A DNA stretch of 64,000 bases from Armatimonadota bacterium (GCA_025360125.1 JANYCU010000016.1:1-64000); one strand, 5' to 3'; positions 1 to 8,380 are shown, counted from the first letter of the stretch. The notes: a model not told the origin generated them from the letters alone. Numbers and translations: made by a program.

Positions 1-98
1 CGAAGCCTGGACAAAGCAAGCTTCTCAGCAGGGTCTTTCACAAACGTTCTCTCCCCCAATAGTTTAGGAGATGGAATCTTAATTGATTGTTTTAGCAT
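1..98 (-). CDS. N-terminus of an unidentified protein (cut by window edge)
   Basis: An open frame starts at an ATG at 98 and runs off the left edge, giving about 32 residues beginning MLKQSIKIPSPKLLG. A stop codon lies in frame a few codons upstream, so this ATG is the only start available. A CATAAT hexamer lies about 11 bases before it and could be a -10 box. The fragment is too short to assign a family. It could be spurious, but no other frame is convincing here. Confidence 0.4.
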   Translation of the reverse strand, partial: MLKQSIKIPSPKLLGERTFVKDPAEKLALSRL

Positions 99-143
99 TG
101 ATCTTCATGATTATGTTAGTCATGAAGCTTGACTGTACAGACC

Positions 144-605
144 CTACATCGAGAAGTCGCCGTAAAGCGTCTGAATGTACGAAACCTGACCCATGTGATA
201 AGTCATGTTCCAAGCAGGGAAGCCCATGACTTCTCTCAGCGTGTACTGACCTTTGCCCCACGGCAAATCAATCACGACGTCCATTTCTGAATCAGGAAAA
301 CCATTAACGGCGTCCTTCATCTTCTCAAGGTTCGCCCGGCCAGCCGCCTCACACTCGTCAAGGGTGGTCATCTTTGCTTTAGCTTCTTCAAATCCGCCAA
401 AAAGGGCCGGATCAAAGCCTCGCGAAGCCAAAAGTCCAGGAACCCAAGTCGGACAAAGGGCGACTTCTTGAGCTTGGTCAAGGGTCGAGCGACCGTTATC
501 GAGTGGCTTCCAGTCAAGCTTGTCTGCGGCAACTTTTCGTGCCGTAACCATGAAATTGTCGAACGATTGCACCGCATCGGCGATGATGAACTCTTTAACT
601 GTCAT
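144..605 (-). CDS. DinB/YfiT-like four-helix-bundle protein
   Basis: This 153-residue protein resembles the DinB superfamily of small metal-binding helical-bundle proteins, which include thiol-dependent transferases. The C-terminal NMTYHMGQVSYI segment fits the family's last-helix metal-binding signature. The usual histidine in the second helix is not evident where LDQAQEVALCPTW stands, so metal binding may be altered. I chose the ATG at 605; a TTG 13 codons upstream would overlap the pyrF stop codon. The upstream DNA carries a GTCTACTA half-site (626-633) resembling the palindromic motif at 8.56 and 9.16 kb. The family is fairly clear; the substrate is unknown. Confidence 0.7.
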   Translation of the reverse strand: MTVKEFIIADAVQSFDNFMVTARKVAADKLDWKPLDNGRSTLDQAQEVALCPTWVPGLLASRGFDPALFGGFEEAKAKMTTLDECEAAGRANLEKMKDAVNGFPDSEMDVVIDLPWGKGQYTLREVMGFPAWNMTYHMGQVSYIQTLYGDFSM

Positions 606-644
606 AACGGATACAGTATATATTCGTCTACTAAAAATTGTCAA

Positions 645-1313
645 CTATTTTAACTGATCGATAACATAATCCAGATCTTCGGCCTCAGTGAGGGCTCGTC
701 CCATTACCAGGTAACTCGCGCCGTCCGCGATTGCTTGGTGTGGCGTAGCAAATCGTTTCTGGTCGTGCGACTCTCCGCCCGGCAACCGGATTCCAGGGGT
801 GACGATCAGTGCTTTCGGACCCAGACTTGTCCGCAGGGAAGTGATTTCGAGGGGGGAAGAGATCACCCCGTCGATGCCGCATTTGATCGCAAGGCTCGAC
901 ATTCGTAGCATTTGATCTTCCATTGTGCGGGAGATGCCCACCTGAGCAAGTTCTGAGTCGTCCAGCGAAGTAAGGACGGAAACTCCCATCAGTAGCGGAC
1001 GATCCGGCACGTCGGCAGCCGCTTGCATCATTTCGGACCCACCCGCCGTGTGAAGGGTTGTCATCCACACTCCATATTTCGCCGCTTCTTTGACGGCCAG
1101 GGCAACGGTGTTGGGAATGTCGTGGAATTTCAAGTCGAGAAAGATGTTCTCGGCCCCTGCATCCTGAAGGGTAGCGACAACGCTGAGGGAGTGAGCGAGG
1201 ACGAGCGAATGTCCAATTTTGAAGCGCTTTATATGAGGAGAGAGTTTTTGTACGGTCTGGGTGGCTGTTTCGAGATCGCTGGTGTCCAGCGCGCAGATTA
1301 TTTGATCAAGCAC
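645..1313 (-). CDS. pyrF: Orotidine 5'-phosphate decarboxylase
   Basis: PyrF decarboxylates OMP to UMP in the last step of de novo pyrimidine synthesis, in the cytoplasm. The catalytic DLKFHDIPNT motif is intact near residue 60, and the phosphate-binding end VTPGIRLPGG...DGASYLVMGRAL is present. At 222 residues the length is normal for the short bacterial class. The GTG at 1313 begins directly at the first beta strand (LDQIICALDTSD); 12 further residues upstream look non-native. TTGCCT and TATGCT spaced by 16 bases lie just upstream, ending 8 bases before the GTG. No other pyr genes are in the window. Confidence 0.93.
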   Translation of the reverse strand: MLDQIICALDTSDLETATQTVQKLSPHIKRFKIGHSLVLAHSLSVVATLQDAGAENIFLDLKFHDIPNTVALAVKEAAKYGVWMTTLHTAGGSEMMQAAADVPDRPLLMGVSVLTSLDDSELAQVGISRTMEDQMLRMSSLAIKCGIDGVISSPLEITSLRTSLGPKALIVTPGIRLPGGESHDQKRFATPHQAIADGASYLVMGRALTEAEDLDYVIDQLK

Positions 1314-1321
1314 AAATAAAG

Positions 1322-1349
1322 AGCATACCTGGTGGCAATTGACAGGCAA
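1322..1349 (-). promoter_or_regulatory. Probable pyrF promoter
   Basis: Read on the minus strand, TTGCCT (1344-1349) and TATGCT (1322-1327) are separated by 16 bases, and the -10 ends 8 bases before the GTG. Transcription would start at or next to the start codon. Confidence 0.45.
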
Positions 1350-1378
1350 AAAAAATCCCCTCGAACAAATTCGAGGGG
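1348..1378 (-). terminator. Rho-independent terminator of the 4.8-1.4 kb operon
   Basis: A perfect 9-bp stem CCCCTCGAA/TTCGAGGGG with a 4-base loop is followed, on the minus strand, by a run of eight T. It lies 16 bases past the stop codon of the gene at 1394-2713. Confidence 0.9.
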
Positions 1379-1393
1379 ACCGCTGGTTTCGCG

Positions 1394-2713
1394 TTAAAAT
1401 CGCGAATTTGATGACAGGTACTGAAGAACTGGAAGGGTCGGAGTTTGTTTACTACTTCCACCTGATTCTCCGCTGTTTCCGCGTCGCATCTTGTAAAAGA
1501 CTGCCCATCCAAATTCGCTGATCGGAATTGCGTTGGTATGAAGTTCGCTAATCACACTTGATACCGCGTCAGCAAACACCCCAACCGTTTTTCCATCCTT
1601 ATAAAGCGAATAGACAGAATCACCCGCCATCGTCGACTGCATCTGCGAAATTCGTCCGGTTTTCAATTCTTCTTCGCCAAATGTCTTTCCGCCCATTGCA
1701 GGTCGAGGCACTTGGTAAAACGCGAAAACGGTGATTCCTTTCATGGCAAACTGCTGAAGGACTTCTGACTTCTTGACCATGCTCGACGTATCCGTCGCAA
1801 TCTCGGTGTTGACGCCAGCAAACCAGTCTCGCCCGTCAATATTCGCTCCCGCTCCTGTGTAGAAGAAGAACAAAGTCGAATCCGCTGGCATTCGTGCGGC
1901 GAGGGCCTTTGCCGAAGACAAAATCTTGATTGCGCTGGAGTTCGAAACGACTTCGATATTGGCCGAATCATATCCTGCCGAATTCGAAAGGGTATCTTTC
2001 AAAATCGCCGCGTCATCTAACGCGTGGGGCATCTGAAGTCCAGGAAGCTTATTGTCACCGTTCGAAATGATCAATGCATATTTTGTCGCAACTGTCGGAA
2101 CAAAGCCACCCGGTGAAATTGGGCCAGTTTGAACCGTTCCCAACTTGCTGGCGTCAACAATGTTGACGATTTGACCGCTGCCATTTGGCGACGTGGTCGT
2201 GCCAGAACTTGTTGAAGAAAGTTCTTCGGGCGACATGATCTCCGTATCAACCTTCCAGTTCGGAGTCGAAATCTTTGCCGCCAGCGCCTTCCGCTTATCG
2301 TTGGCGTTCAGCTTGGTATAGATCGCGTTCAAAACGTAAACCGCTTCATTGCTAACTTGCTTTCGGTTGACCAAGCCTTCTAATTCGTCTGCCGCCGTTC
2401 GCAAATGTGAGCTCGATGCGTCGCCAGTCGAACTCAGCCCGAGTCGGTACTCGCAATACGCTCCCAAAAAATTAGGAGAGTAGGCAGCGCCGTTGCGCCA
2501 CTTTCGTTGCTCGGTGACCGGGCCAGGCAACATCGTTGCCTTTTCTGCGTCATCCGCACGCACGGCTTTTGCCTGTTTGAAAGCTTTCCGTGCTTCCTCC
2601 CACTTGCCAGCTTTTGCGGCCTTCAGTCCAGCATCATAGGTTCCCACCCACGATTGGCCAAATGCCATCCCGGCTAGTGCTAGCCCAACAATCCCTGTAA
2701 ATACTCTTCGCAT
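1394..2713 (-). CDS. Secreted TPR plus degenerate caspase-fold protein
   Basis: The 439-residue product has a signal peptide (1-20, ending FGQ), a TPR-like helical region (about 21-160) and a C-terminal domain (about 211-400) that follows the caspase/peptidase C14 pattern: KYALIISNGDN, then DDAAILKDTL, then a hydrophobic strand LFFFYT. The catalytic positions are lost: the usual GHGA is GAGA (287-290), and the strand that should end in the catalytic D-x-C reads FAFYQVPRPA (about 331-339). It is therefore probably a pseudo-protease with a binding or structural role outside the inner membrane. An AGGA Shine-Dalgarno sequence precedes the ATG at 2713. It is the last gene of a three-gene operon, 10 bases after the barrel gene. 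Confidence 0.75.
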   Translation of the reverse strand: MRRVFTGIVGLALAGMAFGQSWVGTYDAGLKAAKAGKWEEARKAFKQAKAVRADDAEKATMLPGPVTEQRKWRNGAAYSPNFLGAYCEYRLGLSSTGDASSSHLRTAADELEGLVNRKQVSNEAVYVLNAIYTKLNANDKRKALAAKISTPNWKVDTEIMSPEELSSTSSGTTTSPNGSGQIVNIVDASKLGTVQTGPISPGGFVPTVATKYALIISNGDNKLPGLQMPHALDDAAILKDTLSNSAGYDSANIEVVSNSSAIKILSSAKALAARMPADSTLFFFYTGAGANIDGRDWFAGVNTEIATDTSSMVKKSEVLQQFAMKGITVFAFYQVPRPAMGGKTFGEEELKTGRISQMQSTMAGDSVYSLYKDGKTVGVFADAVSSVISELHTNAIPISEFGWAVFYKMRRGNSGESGGSSKQTPTLPVLQYLSSNSRF

Positions 2714-2723
2714 GTGTCTATCC

Positions 2724-3851
2724 TTATTTTGTAAATTTATAACTGAGCATAACGGCAAAGTCTCTGCCGCCGCCTCTTGGGAAACCATAGTTCAGGTCCA
2801 AAGAAAATGGCATTGAAGTTGGATGGTATCCAAGTCCAAACGTAAACGTGTTTCGGTCGGAAAGTTGAGCGCCGCCCGAAGCAATTCGCGAATATCCAAC
2901 TCGGAACGGAATCGTAAATCCGTCTCGAACAACATTATATTCAGCGCCAACCCCGAAAACTAATTGGCTCGACCGATCAAAAATGCCCGATCCGCTGCCA
3001 CCAAAGAAGTACGAACCTTGAACGCCCGTAACCATAAAGTCATCCTTCCCACGAATATTGTCTTTTCGAGAAGCCAGTCCAAATGAAACTTGACCAGGAA
3101 TGACGTCATAAAGCGATGAACTGAAAGTATTCGAGCTGAGTTTGATCGGAGTTCGAATGCTGCCGCCGAACGTCGTGTTCTTACCCGACGGAATATTTTG
3201 GAAACCAGCAACGAGTCCCACGCCAAAAGTCGAAGCCGCATTGTCCGAGCTGATTAGCTGGGTAGGCGGGTTGCCCGGTACAAAGCCGTTTTGTCGGTCG
3301 CTCAGGTTCAGGTTCGCAACCGTCAGACCCCAACCGAATGATTTGTTGCCCTCAGAATTTGCTCGGCCAATCGCAAAGGTATAGAAATCGGTCTTGGCTC
3401 GAAGCTCTTCTTGGTACGTCGCATTGTTAAATGCGCCAATCGTAATGTTCGTTCCCGAACGGAAGTCATCGATGTAGCCGCCCGTCTGGTAGCTAAATCC
3501 GAAAGTACCGCCACTCTTCATCGGCACCGCGTAACCGATATGGGTGAACTGGTTCTTTCCAGAGACGCCAGTCGAAGAAAGCGTAGGATTTGCCAACGAA
3601 CCAAACATTTGAGTGGAGGTTCGAGGGAGATTTCGCATGGAAAAGCTGAAGGTCTTATCGGAAATGAATCCAATTCCTGCCGGATTATTCAGAATGCTGA
3701 AAGTGTCCGCCGAGGTAACCCCAAACGCACCGCCCGCGCCCATCGATCGACTACCAGCGTCGAGCGTATTAAGCAGGTCAGGTATTTGCGCCATCGCAGA
3801 ACCAGCGGTTCCAACGACTCCAAATGCTACGATCAAAATCCGATTCTTCAT
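2724..3851 (-). CDS. Outer-membrane beta-barrel protein, PorV/UPF0164-like
   Basis: This 375-residue protein has a signal peptide ending SAMAQ. Next comes a block characteristic of PorV/PorQ, UPF0164 and FadL-like barrels: a DAGSRSMGAGGAFG segment, then SILNNPAGIGF. The rest alternates short amphipathic strands with Gly/Asn/Ser turns and ends YKFTK, as expected for a roughly 14-strand outer-membrane barrel. It sits between an Ig-like secreted protein and a caspase-fold protein with spacers of only 12 and 10 bases, so the three are very likely co-expressed. PorV-type barrels act as shuttles for secreted cargo in type IX secretion. No other component of that system is in the window, so this role is only a possibility. 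Confidence 0.8.
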   Translation of the reverse strand: MKNRILIVAFGVVGTAGSAMAQIPDLLNTLDAGSRSMGAGGAFGVTSADTFSILNNPAGIGFISDKTFSFSMRNLPRTSTQMFGSLANPTLSSTGVSGKNQFTHIGYAVPMKSGGTFGFSYQTGGYIDDFRSGTNITIGAFNNATYQEELRAKTDFYTFAIGRANSEGNKSFGWGLTVANLNLSDRQNGFVPGNPPTQLISSDNAASTFGVGLVAGFQNIPSGKNTTFGGSIRTPIKLSSNTFSSSLYDVIPGQVSFGLASRKDNIRGKDDFMVTGVQGSYFFGGSGSGIFDRSSQLVFGVGAEYNVVRDGFTIPFRVGYSRIASGGAQLSDRNTFTFGLGYHPTSMPFSLDLNYGFPRGGGRDFAVMLSYKFTK

Positions 3852-3863
3852 GAATGTTTCTAA

Positions 3864-4835
3864 TTATCCCCCGGGGTGAATGGTTACTTCCTGTCTTACC
3901 GCTACATTGCCGGCCTTGTCCAGGGCAGATACAACTATTTTAAAGGTGGTTGGCATACCAGATCGATATCGAAGCCGGCCGGTCCATCGCCACGTATTGT
4001 TGCCGACATCCTTCCACGCAATCCGCGCTGCGCGAGTGAAGAACGAGCCATCGGTTCGTTGAATGACAACATCGATTCCAGTTAGGTCAACCGCACCAGA
4101 AAATTGATCGGCCACGTCGACGATAACATTGATGTCGCTTCGAGGTCGAATTGGGCTGGTTGACTGAGGAAATTGGATGATTGAATTCGGTGCCTTACGG
4201 TCAATCGTCAAGGGAATCGAATAGCTCAAGGTATTGCCCGCTTGATCTTTCGCGGAGAGCGCAATGTTCTGCGAACCATCGTTCTCAAGTGTCGAAGAAT
4301 CATAGTTGACCGAAAGATTTGTTTCCGTCGTTCCCGTATTGTTGGGAATGTCGGCGCCGCCAACCGTGATGCGCCACTCCTTCATGTTCGCTTCAAGAAT
4401 CTTGAAGAAAATCGGGATCGTGCCTTTCGAAAATGAGTTTTGCGCAGGGGTGAATTCCAGCAGCTTCGGAGTCTTGGTGTCAACCTTCACGTTCAGGTTA
4501 ACCGGAGCGTACGTGTTGCCGAGTTCGGTTGCTGTGACCGCGATGGTGTAGTCGCCTTGAGCAACCGACGGAGAAAAGTTGAGGGGAAGCGTTCCGGTGA
4601 AGTTACCGTTAAAGTCCGGGTTTACCGTCGTGGATACCGTAGTCGAACCACTGGGACTCGTGACAACCGCCTGGACCGTGATTTGAACGTGGGCTCCATT
4701 TCCCGTAAAGTTGAGTGTGTTAGTCGATCCTAACCAAGCACCGTTTGTTGGAGTTGTGACGCTAAAAGTACCTGCGAACGCAGACAATGCGGAACAGATT
4801 CCCGCCACGATTAAACCAAATCGAATGACTTTCAT
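3864..4835 (-). CDS. Secreted Ig-like domain protein
   Basis: The 323-residue product has a signal peptide (about 1-21, ending SAFAG) followed by about three beta-rich Ig-like/FN3-like modules. Signs are repeated edge-strand patterns such as GDYTIAVTATE, SLSAKDQAGN-type sequence and KIVVSALDKAGNVAV, and DTKTPKL and DRKAPNS linkers typical of bacterial Ig repeats. No enzymatic motif and no C-terminal anchor is visible. AGGAAAGG precedes the ATG at 4835, making this the promoter-proximal gene of the operon. Its place ahead of a PorV-like barrel suggests a cell-surface or periplasmic scaffold. The exact function is unknown. Confidence 0.75.
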   Translation of the reverse strand: MKVIRFGLIVAGICSALSAFAGTFSVTTPTNGAWLGSTNTLNFTGNGAHVQITVQAVVTSPSGSTTVSTTVNPDFNGNFTGTLPLNFSPSVAQGDYTIAVTATELGNTYAPVNLNVKVDTKTPKLLEFTPAQNSFSKGTIPIFFKILEANMKEWRITVGGADIPNNTGTTETNLSVNYDSSTLENDGSQNIALSAKDQAGNTLSYSIPLTIDRKAPNSIIQFPQSTSPIRPRSDINVIVDVADQFSGAVDLTGIDVVIQRTDGSFFTRAARIAWKDVGNNTWRWTGRLRYRSGMPTTFKIVVSALDKAGNVAVRQEVTIHPGG

Positions 4836-4861
4836 ATTTACCTTTCCTAACCGTTCTTGAC

Positions 4862-5671
4862 TTAGTTCCCTGAGTTTAACCGAATGCAGTGGTCAATGAA
4901 CTCTGCAACGCCACCTTCTTCATTACTTTTAACGACGATTTGGGCGAGCGATTTGACTTCTGGTAAGGCATTTTCTACCGCGCCAGCCGTCCCAACCCAT
5001 TCCAGCATCTCGATATCGTTCCGATAATCGCCGATTGCGGCGATCTCAGAGCGATCCAAGTCTAAATACTGAGCCAGTTTCGCAAGTCCATTACCCTTAT
5101 TGGCATTACACGGCAAGATTTCCAGGTATTCCGGTCCACTTTCCGTTAATTGAGCTGCTTTTGTCTCCTCAAGAAAACAAAGTTTTTGACGATGCAATTG
5201 GACTTCAGGTTCGGGACATATCAAGACAATTTTGAAAAGCGGTTTGACTCGAAGCGCTTCGTAACCCAGGATTGGAATCTCGATTCCCCGAACAAGCTGT
5301 TTGTATTTGGTCAACCATTCCGAATCTTGCAGGGTCGAAATTCCTTCTTCGGCGTACGCCGAGACGTGGATGTCGTGCTCCTTGGCGTAGTTGAGAAGGA
5401 ACTCCTGGGTGTCCTTCTCGAGAAATTCGGTGCCGATCGTCTCGTGCCCGTGGTTCAAAACCTGCGACCCGTTGGAACAGATGAGTGGGCCTGGGAAGGC
5501 GAACGGGGCAATGATGCGCTTGGTGCTTTGGAACGCCCGACCCGTGGCGATGGTGAGGGTGATGCCGTGCTGATGAGCGGATGCGAAAGCGGCGATGAGA
5601 CTGGGGTGGATGGTTTGGTCAACGCGTAGCACGGTGCCGTCCAAATCCAACGCAATTAACTTAATCCCCAA
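4862..5671 (-). CDS. Cof-type HAD-IIB phosphatase
   Basis: A cytoplasmic haloacid-dehalogenase phosphatase of the Cof/YidA class, acting on small phosphorylated metabolites. Motif I is ALDLDGTVL at residues 6-14 with both catalytic Asp. Motif II is TIATGRA, followed by CSNGSQ. The C2 cap occupies the middle, and motif IV is IGDYRNDIEMLEWVG. At 269 residues the length is typical. The TTG at 5671 lies immediately before motif I and is preceded by GGGAGAG. A longer reading would translate repetitive DNA (the 'GRRDADPP' repeat), so it was rejected. Gene 26 bases upstream of the Ig-like gene on the same strand but with repeats before it; the substrate cannot be told. Confidence 0.88.
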   Translation of the reverse strand: MGIKLIALDLDGTVLRVDQTIHPSLIAAFASAHQHGITLTIATGRAFQSTKRIIAPFAFPGPLICSNGSQVLNHGHETIGTEFLEKDTQEFLLNYAKEHDIHVSAYAEEGISTLQDSEWLTKYKQLVRGIEIPILGYEALRVKPLFKIVLICPEPEVQLHRQKLCFLEETKAAQLTESGPEYLEILPCNANKGNGLAKLAQYLDLDRSEIAAIGDYRNDIEMLEWVGTAGAVENALPEVKSLAQIVVKSNEEGGVAEFIDHCIRLNSGN

Positions 5672-6355
5672 ATTCTCTCCCGGTACAGAGATTATGACGC
5701 CGTCGGCGGGGTGGTTGATGCCTGTACGGTGTCTTTCGTTTGGAGGGTCGGCGTCCCGCCGTCCAAAATGAACTTGGAGGAGAGGAACGAAGTTCCCCAG
5801 CATCTGGCGTGTCAGCGTCATCCCGATTCATCGGGACCGCCGTCCTATCTTCGTTCGCGAAGTGAACCTTGGGAGGAGGAATGACCTGTCCGCCGAAGTA
5901 CTTTGATGAAGGCGGAAGTTCCCCAGCATCTGTCGTGTCAGCGACATCCCGATTCATCGGGACAGCCGTCCAAAAAGGATAAGTGTCCTTGTGTAAGTAA
6001 GAGAGGATCAAACTTCACAAGCATCCGTTGTCTCGGCAACGTCCCGAGAGCCTAGGCGAAACGGGGACTGCCGTCCAAAAGGCGACAAAGGTTGGTGGGT
6101 CAAAGTATGGTGGGTCGGCGTCCCGCCGTCCAAAAGCCGTGGAGGAGGGGAACCTAGCGGTCATGCCAAGTGCGTCCGTACGCAATTCTTCCATTTTCTT
6201 CCCTTTGGTGGGTCGGCGTCCCGCCGTCCATCCTCGTTCGCGAAGCGAACCTTGGAGTGGAAAAGCCCTTAAAAAATTAATGCCAAAAGGGCATGGATTT
6301 TTGAGGGACGAAGTTCCCAGAGCCTGCTTCGCTGAGAACCTATCCCACCCACGAC
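5672..6355. repeat. Non-coding block of dispersed palindromic repeats
   Basis: No convincing gene occurs in these 684 bases. The block holds three copies of the hairpin CGGCGTCCCGCCG inside GGGTCGGCGTCCCGCCGTCC (about 5745-5764, 6111-6130, 6210-6229). It also has a module repeated twice with about 90% identity (about 5786-5845 and 5913-5970) that contains the hairpin CCCGATTCATCGGG, and a GTTCGCGAAGCGAAC hairpin (about 6235-6249). Related units recur at 6947-7005 and in degenerate form at 10.4-11.1 kb, so this is a genome-dispersed REP-like family. Confidence 0.75.
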
Positions 6356-6817
6356 TCAATTCTCAAACTGGTGAATGTTCTTTTTCACATATGATCCCGC
6401 AACCACAAACAGCGCCCCCATAGCCGCCGCGCCAAGAAACACTGGCACCATATAGATCAAGAACCCCACTCCAAGAGCCATAACCGGGAATCCGGTCGTT
6501 GGCTTGTCCGCTGCTGCAACGCTCGCAAGCACAACGCCGATCACCAGGTATGTCGCGATGACCATTACCGAAAGTATGATCAGCCAGCCATGCCAAAGTA
6601 GCAGATGCGCGCAGAAATAGACTCCGCTCGAAAAGACGCTCCGATGCCGAGCCGCGGCATATTGAGGCGGCGAAGGAGCTTGCCCCGCTCGTATCTGGCC
6701 CGCAACGATCGCCGGACTAATCCCCGCCTGAAATTGCGCCAGAAGCCAAGCCTGATCCACGAAAGAAATATTCCCGCCCGCATTCGCAATCAACTGCTGC
6801 CAATCGGTGAAGGTCAT
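6356..6817 (-). CDS. Small multi-pass membrane protein, unknown function
   Basis: The 153-residue product has a soluble N-terminal stretch (about 1-60) with DWQQLIANAGG and FQAGISP, then three hydrophobic segments: HLLLWHGWLIILSVMVIATY, a Val/Ala-rich helix and GFLIYMVPVFLGAAAMGALF. It ends VKKNIHQFEN. I do not recognise the family. ATG at 6817 is preferred because a TACAAT hexamer ends 6 bases before it (see the promoter entry). The gene stands alone between two stretches of REP-like repeats. Confidence 0.65.
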   Translation of the reverse strand: MTFTDWQQLIANAGGNISFVDQAWLLAQFQAGISPAIVAGQIRAGQAPSPPQYAAARHRSVFSSGVYFCAHLLLWHGWLIILSVMVIATYLVIGVVLASVAAADKPTTGFPVMALGVGFLIYMVPVFLGAAAMGALFVVAGSYVKKNIHQFEN

Positions 6818-7230
6818 AGCCAAATTGTATCAGACTTGATTTCCGGCTGCTTGGGAACTTCCGCCTTCGTCAAAGTACATCGGCGGACAGGTCGTTCCTC
6901 TCCTCCAAAGGCGTCCTTCCCGAATAATTCTTCCTGTTTCTTCCCTTGGTGGGTCGGCGTCCCGCCGTCCATCTTGGTTCGCGACGCGAACCCTGGGATT
7001 GAAGGAGCAAAGCTCCCAAAAGCCTGCAAGCACTTTGGCCTGGAGGAAGAGTTCCGAAGCAACCAGGAGCCTTCTACTTGTCAGCCGAAGCGCTTGCGCC
7101 AAAGAGGCACAAACTTAAAGCCTGGTGCCCTGACTTTTCAATTGACTTGTCCAACCAAGTTAACAAGGAAGTTGAATCCGCTGGGCAGTGGGTGGCTCAT
7201 TAAATTGCAAACTTTTCACAGTGCGGTGGC
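6818..7230. repeat. Non-coding region with REP-like repeat copy
   Basis: No gene is supported. Positions 6925-7005 repeat about 75 bases of the block at 6185-6255, including the CGGCGTCCCGCCG hairpin and a GTTCGCGACGCGAAC hairpin. The remainder (7006-7230) shows nothing recognisable. Confidence 0.6.
6824..6829 (-). promoter_or_regulatory. -10 box of a probable leaderless promoter
   Basis: TACAAT on the minus strand ends 6 bases before the ATG at 6817, leaving no room for a ribosome-binding site. Confidence 0.5.
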
Positions 7231-7689
7231 CTAGGTTCGCCCCCGTTTCAGATGTGCATCATGCATTTTCTTTGAATCTTCAATTGGGTCCATTTGACCT
7301 AAATTGAACGCACGACCCCGCCTCTTTGGTCCAAACAGCCTTGCAAACTCGCTCTTGAACTGCTCCAAAGTAGAAAACTCTTCGTCAATATTTTCATCGT
7401 AATTAAATCCGTCTTGACCTGGCCTCCTTCCATGTGCATCAAAATGCGAATAGTTTCCTTTGGAATCACCAAAGACGAAGCCGCGAGTGAATACCAATCC
7501 TCGAGGATCAGGCATTAGGAGGTAGCCTAGGCCATACCCATTCCAATCGCTTTTTGAGACGTATTCTTCTGGATATAACCACTCTTCCTGGCCGGCTGCA
7601 ATATAACGATGGGCTCTCGATTTTATGATGAAGTTGATTTGTCGAACCTCTTCCTCGTTAAGGGACCTTCCAATTTGGATGCTCGGCAT
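7231..7689 (-). CDS. Hypothetical protein, 152 residues
   Basis: Soluble, acidic protein with no signal peptide or membrane segment. Notable stretches are SLNEEEVRQINFIIKSRAH, WLYPEEYVSKSDW, and a Gly/Asp-rich middle containing FVFGDSKGNYSHFDAHG; the C-terminus is basic (HLKRGRT). I do not recognise it. The ATG at 7689 has GGAG about nine bases upstream; a longer reading by 13 codons extends into repeat B and is less likely. It lies in the accessory zone, divergent from the RAYT gene, so a recently acquired gene is plausible. Confidence 0.5.
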   Translation of the reverse strand: MPSIQIGRSLNEEEVRQINFIIKSRAHRYIAAGQEEWLYPEEYVSKSDWNGYGLGYLLMPDPRGLVFTRGFVFGDSKGNYSHFDAHGRRPGQDGFNYDENIDEEFSTLEQFKSEFARLFGPKRRGRAFNLGQMDPIEDSKKMHDAHLKRGRT

Positions 7690-7720
7690 ATTAAGCACTC
7701 CGGATCGGAAATATGCCGGA

Positions 7721-7816
7721 CGAGTCACGCTGTGAGCGGGGATAAATTGCTGTGGCCTGCGTACCCGACAATCTGCGGAGCTGAGAGGATACGCAGGAAG
7801 AATCGCTTAAGGCATC
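7721..7816 (+). repeat. Repeat B, copy 1 (contains left REP of the RAYT element)
   Basis: These 96 bases are about 95% identical to 8662-8756. An 8-bp stem CCTGCGTA/TACGCAGG encloses the unit. The part at 7773-7801 (CTGCGGAGCTGAGAGGATAC and onward) recurs inverted at 8381-8408, on the other side of the transposase gene. Confidence 0.85.
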
Positions 7817-7839
7817 AATCTGCGAGGTAAAACTCCCCC

Positions 7840-8373
7840 ATGCTGAGAGAGGGGAAGCCGAATTTCAATAAGCGAAAGTCGTTCAACACGTTTTGGCACT
7901 CCCACTACCTCACCTTTTCAACTCATCATCGTCGAAAATATCTTCTCGACGACCGAATCTGTGAAGTCTTGGCCGAGCGCATCAACGAGGCGTCGAAGGA
8001 GCTCAACTTTGCGGTTTTAGCCTACGTTTTCATGCCCGATCATGTTCATTTGCTCATTCATCCCATGAATGAGTTTTATGACATCGCGGCCATCCTTAGC
8101 GCGATCAAAAAAGGGCCTTCGAAGCGGGCGAAGAACCAGAAGTGGATATCGACGGCGCTTTGGGAACGCGGCGGAGGATATGATTCGAACATCTTTAGTC
8201 CGAAGCCGCGCCAAGACTGCATCGCCTATATCCTGCAAAACCCGGTTCGGAAAGGGTTGGTTGAATCGTCGTTGGAATTTCGATGGTCGAGTGCGAATTG
8301 GACTGTAACCGGAGCCGAGGGTGATATTCGGTGTAACCATTTTTGGACGCTTGAACACGGTAAAGCGTTGTAG
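7840..8373 (+). CDS. REP-associated tyrosine transposase (RAYT, Y1 HUH family)
   Basis: A 177-residue single-strand DNA nuclease of the IS200-like Y1 class, which mobilises REP palindromes. The HUH motif is intact (YVFMPDHVHLLIHP, His68 and His70), as is the catalytic tyrosine (Tyr130 in CIAYILQNPVRKGL). The start at 7840 gives the usual N-terminal strand YLTFSTHHRRKYLL. The gene lies between inverted REP copies at 7773-7801 and 8381-8408, the standard arrangement for RAYTs, so these are its likely substrates. With both catalytic motifs intact it may be active. A derived, dead relative is at 54021-54482. Confidence 0.92.
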   Translation: MLREGKPNFNKRKSFNTFWHSHYLTFSTHHRRKYLLDDRICEVLAERINEASKELNFAVLAYVFMPDHVHLLIHPMNEFYDIAAILSAIKKGPSKRAKNQKWISTALWERGGGYDSNIFSPKPRQDCIAYILQNPVRKGLVESSLEFRWSSANWTVTGAEGDIRCNHFWTLEHGKAL

Positions 8374-8380
8374 GAGGGCT

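Noticed and set aside
6015-6359. Proline/arginine-rich reading frames in the repeat block
   Set aside because: They follow the repeat units (recurrent 'GRRDADPP') in any frame and have no start or promoter signal.
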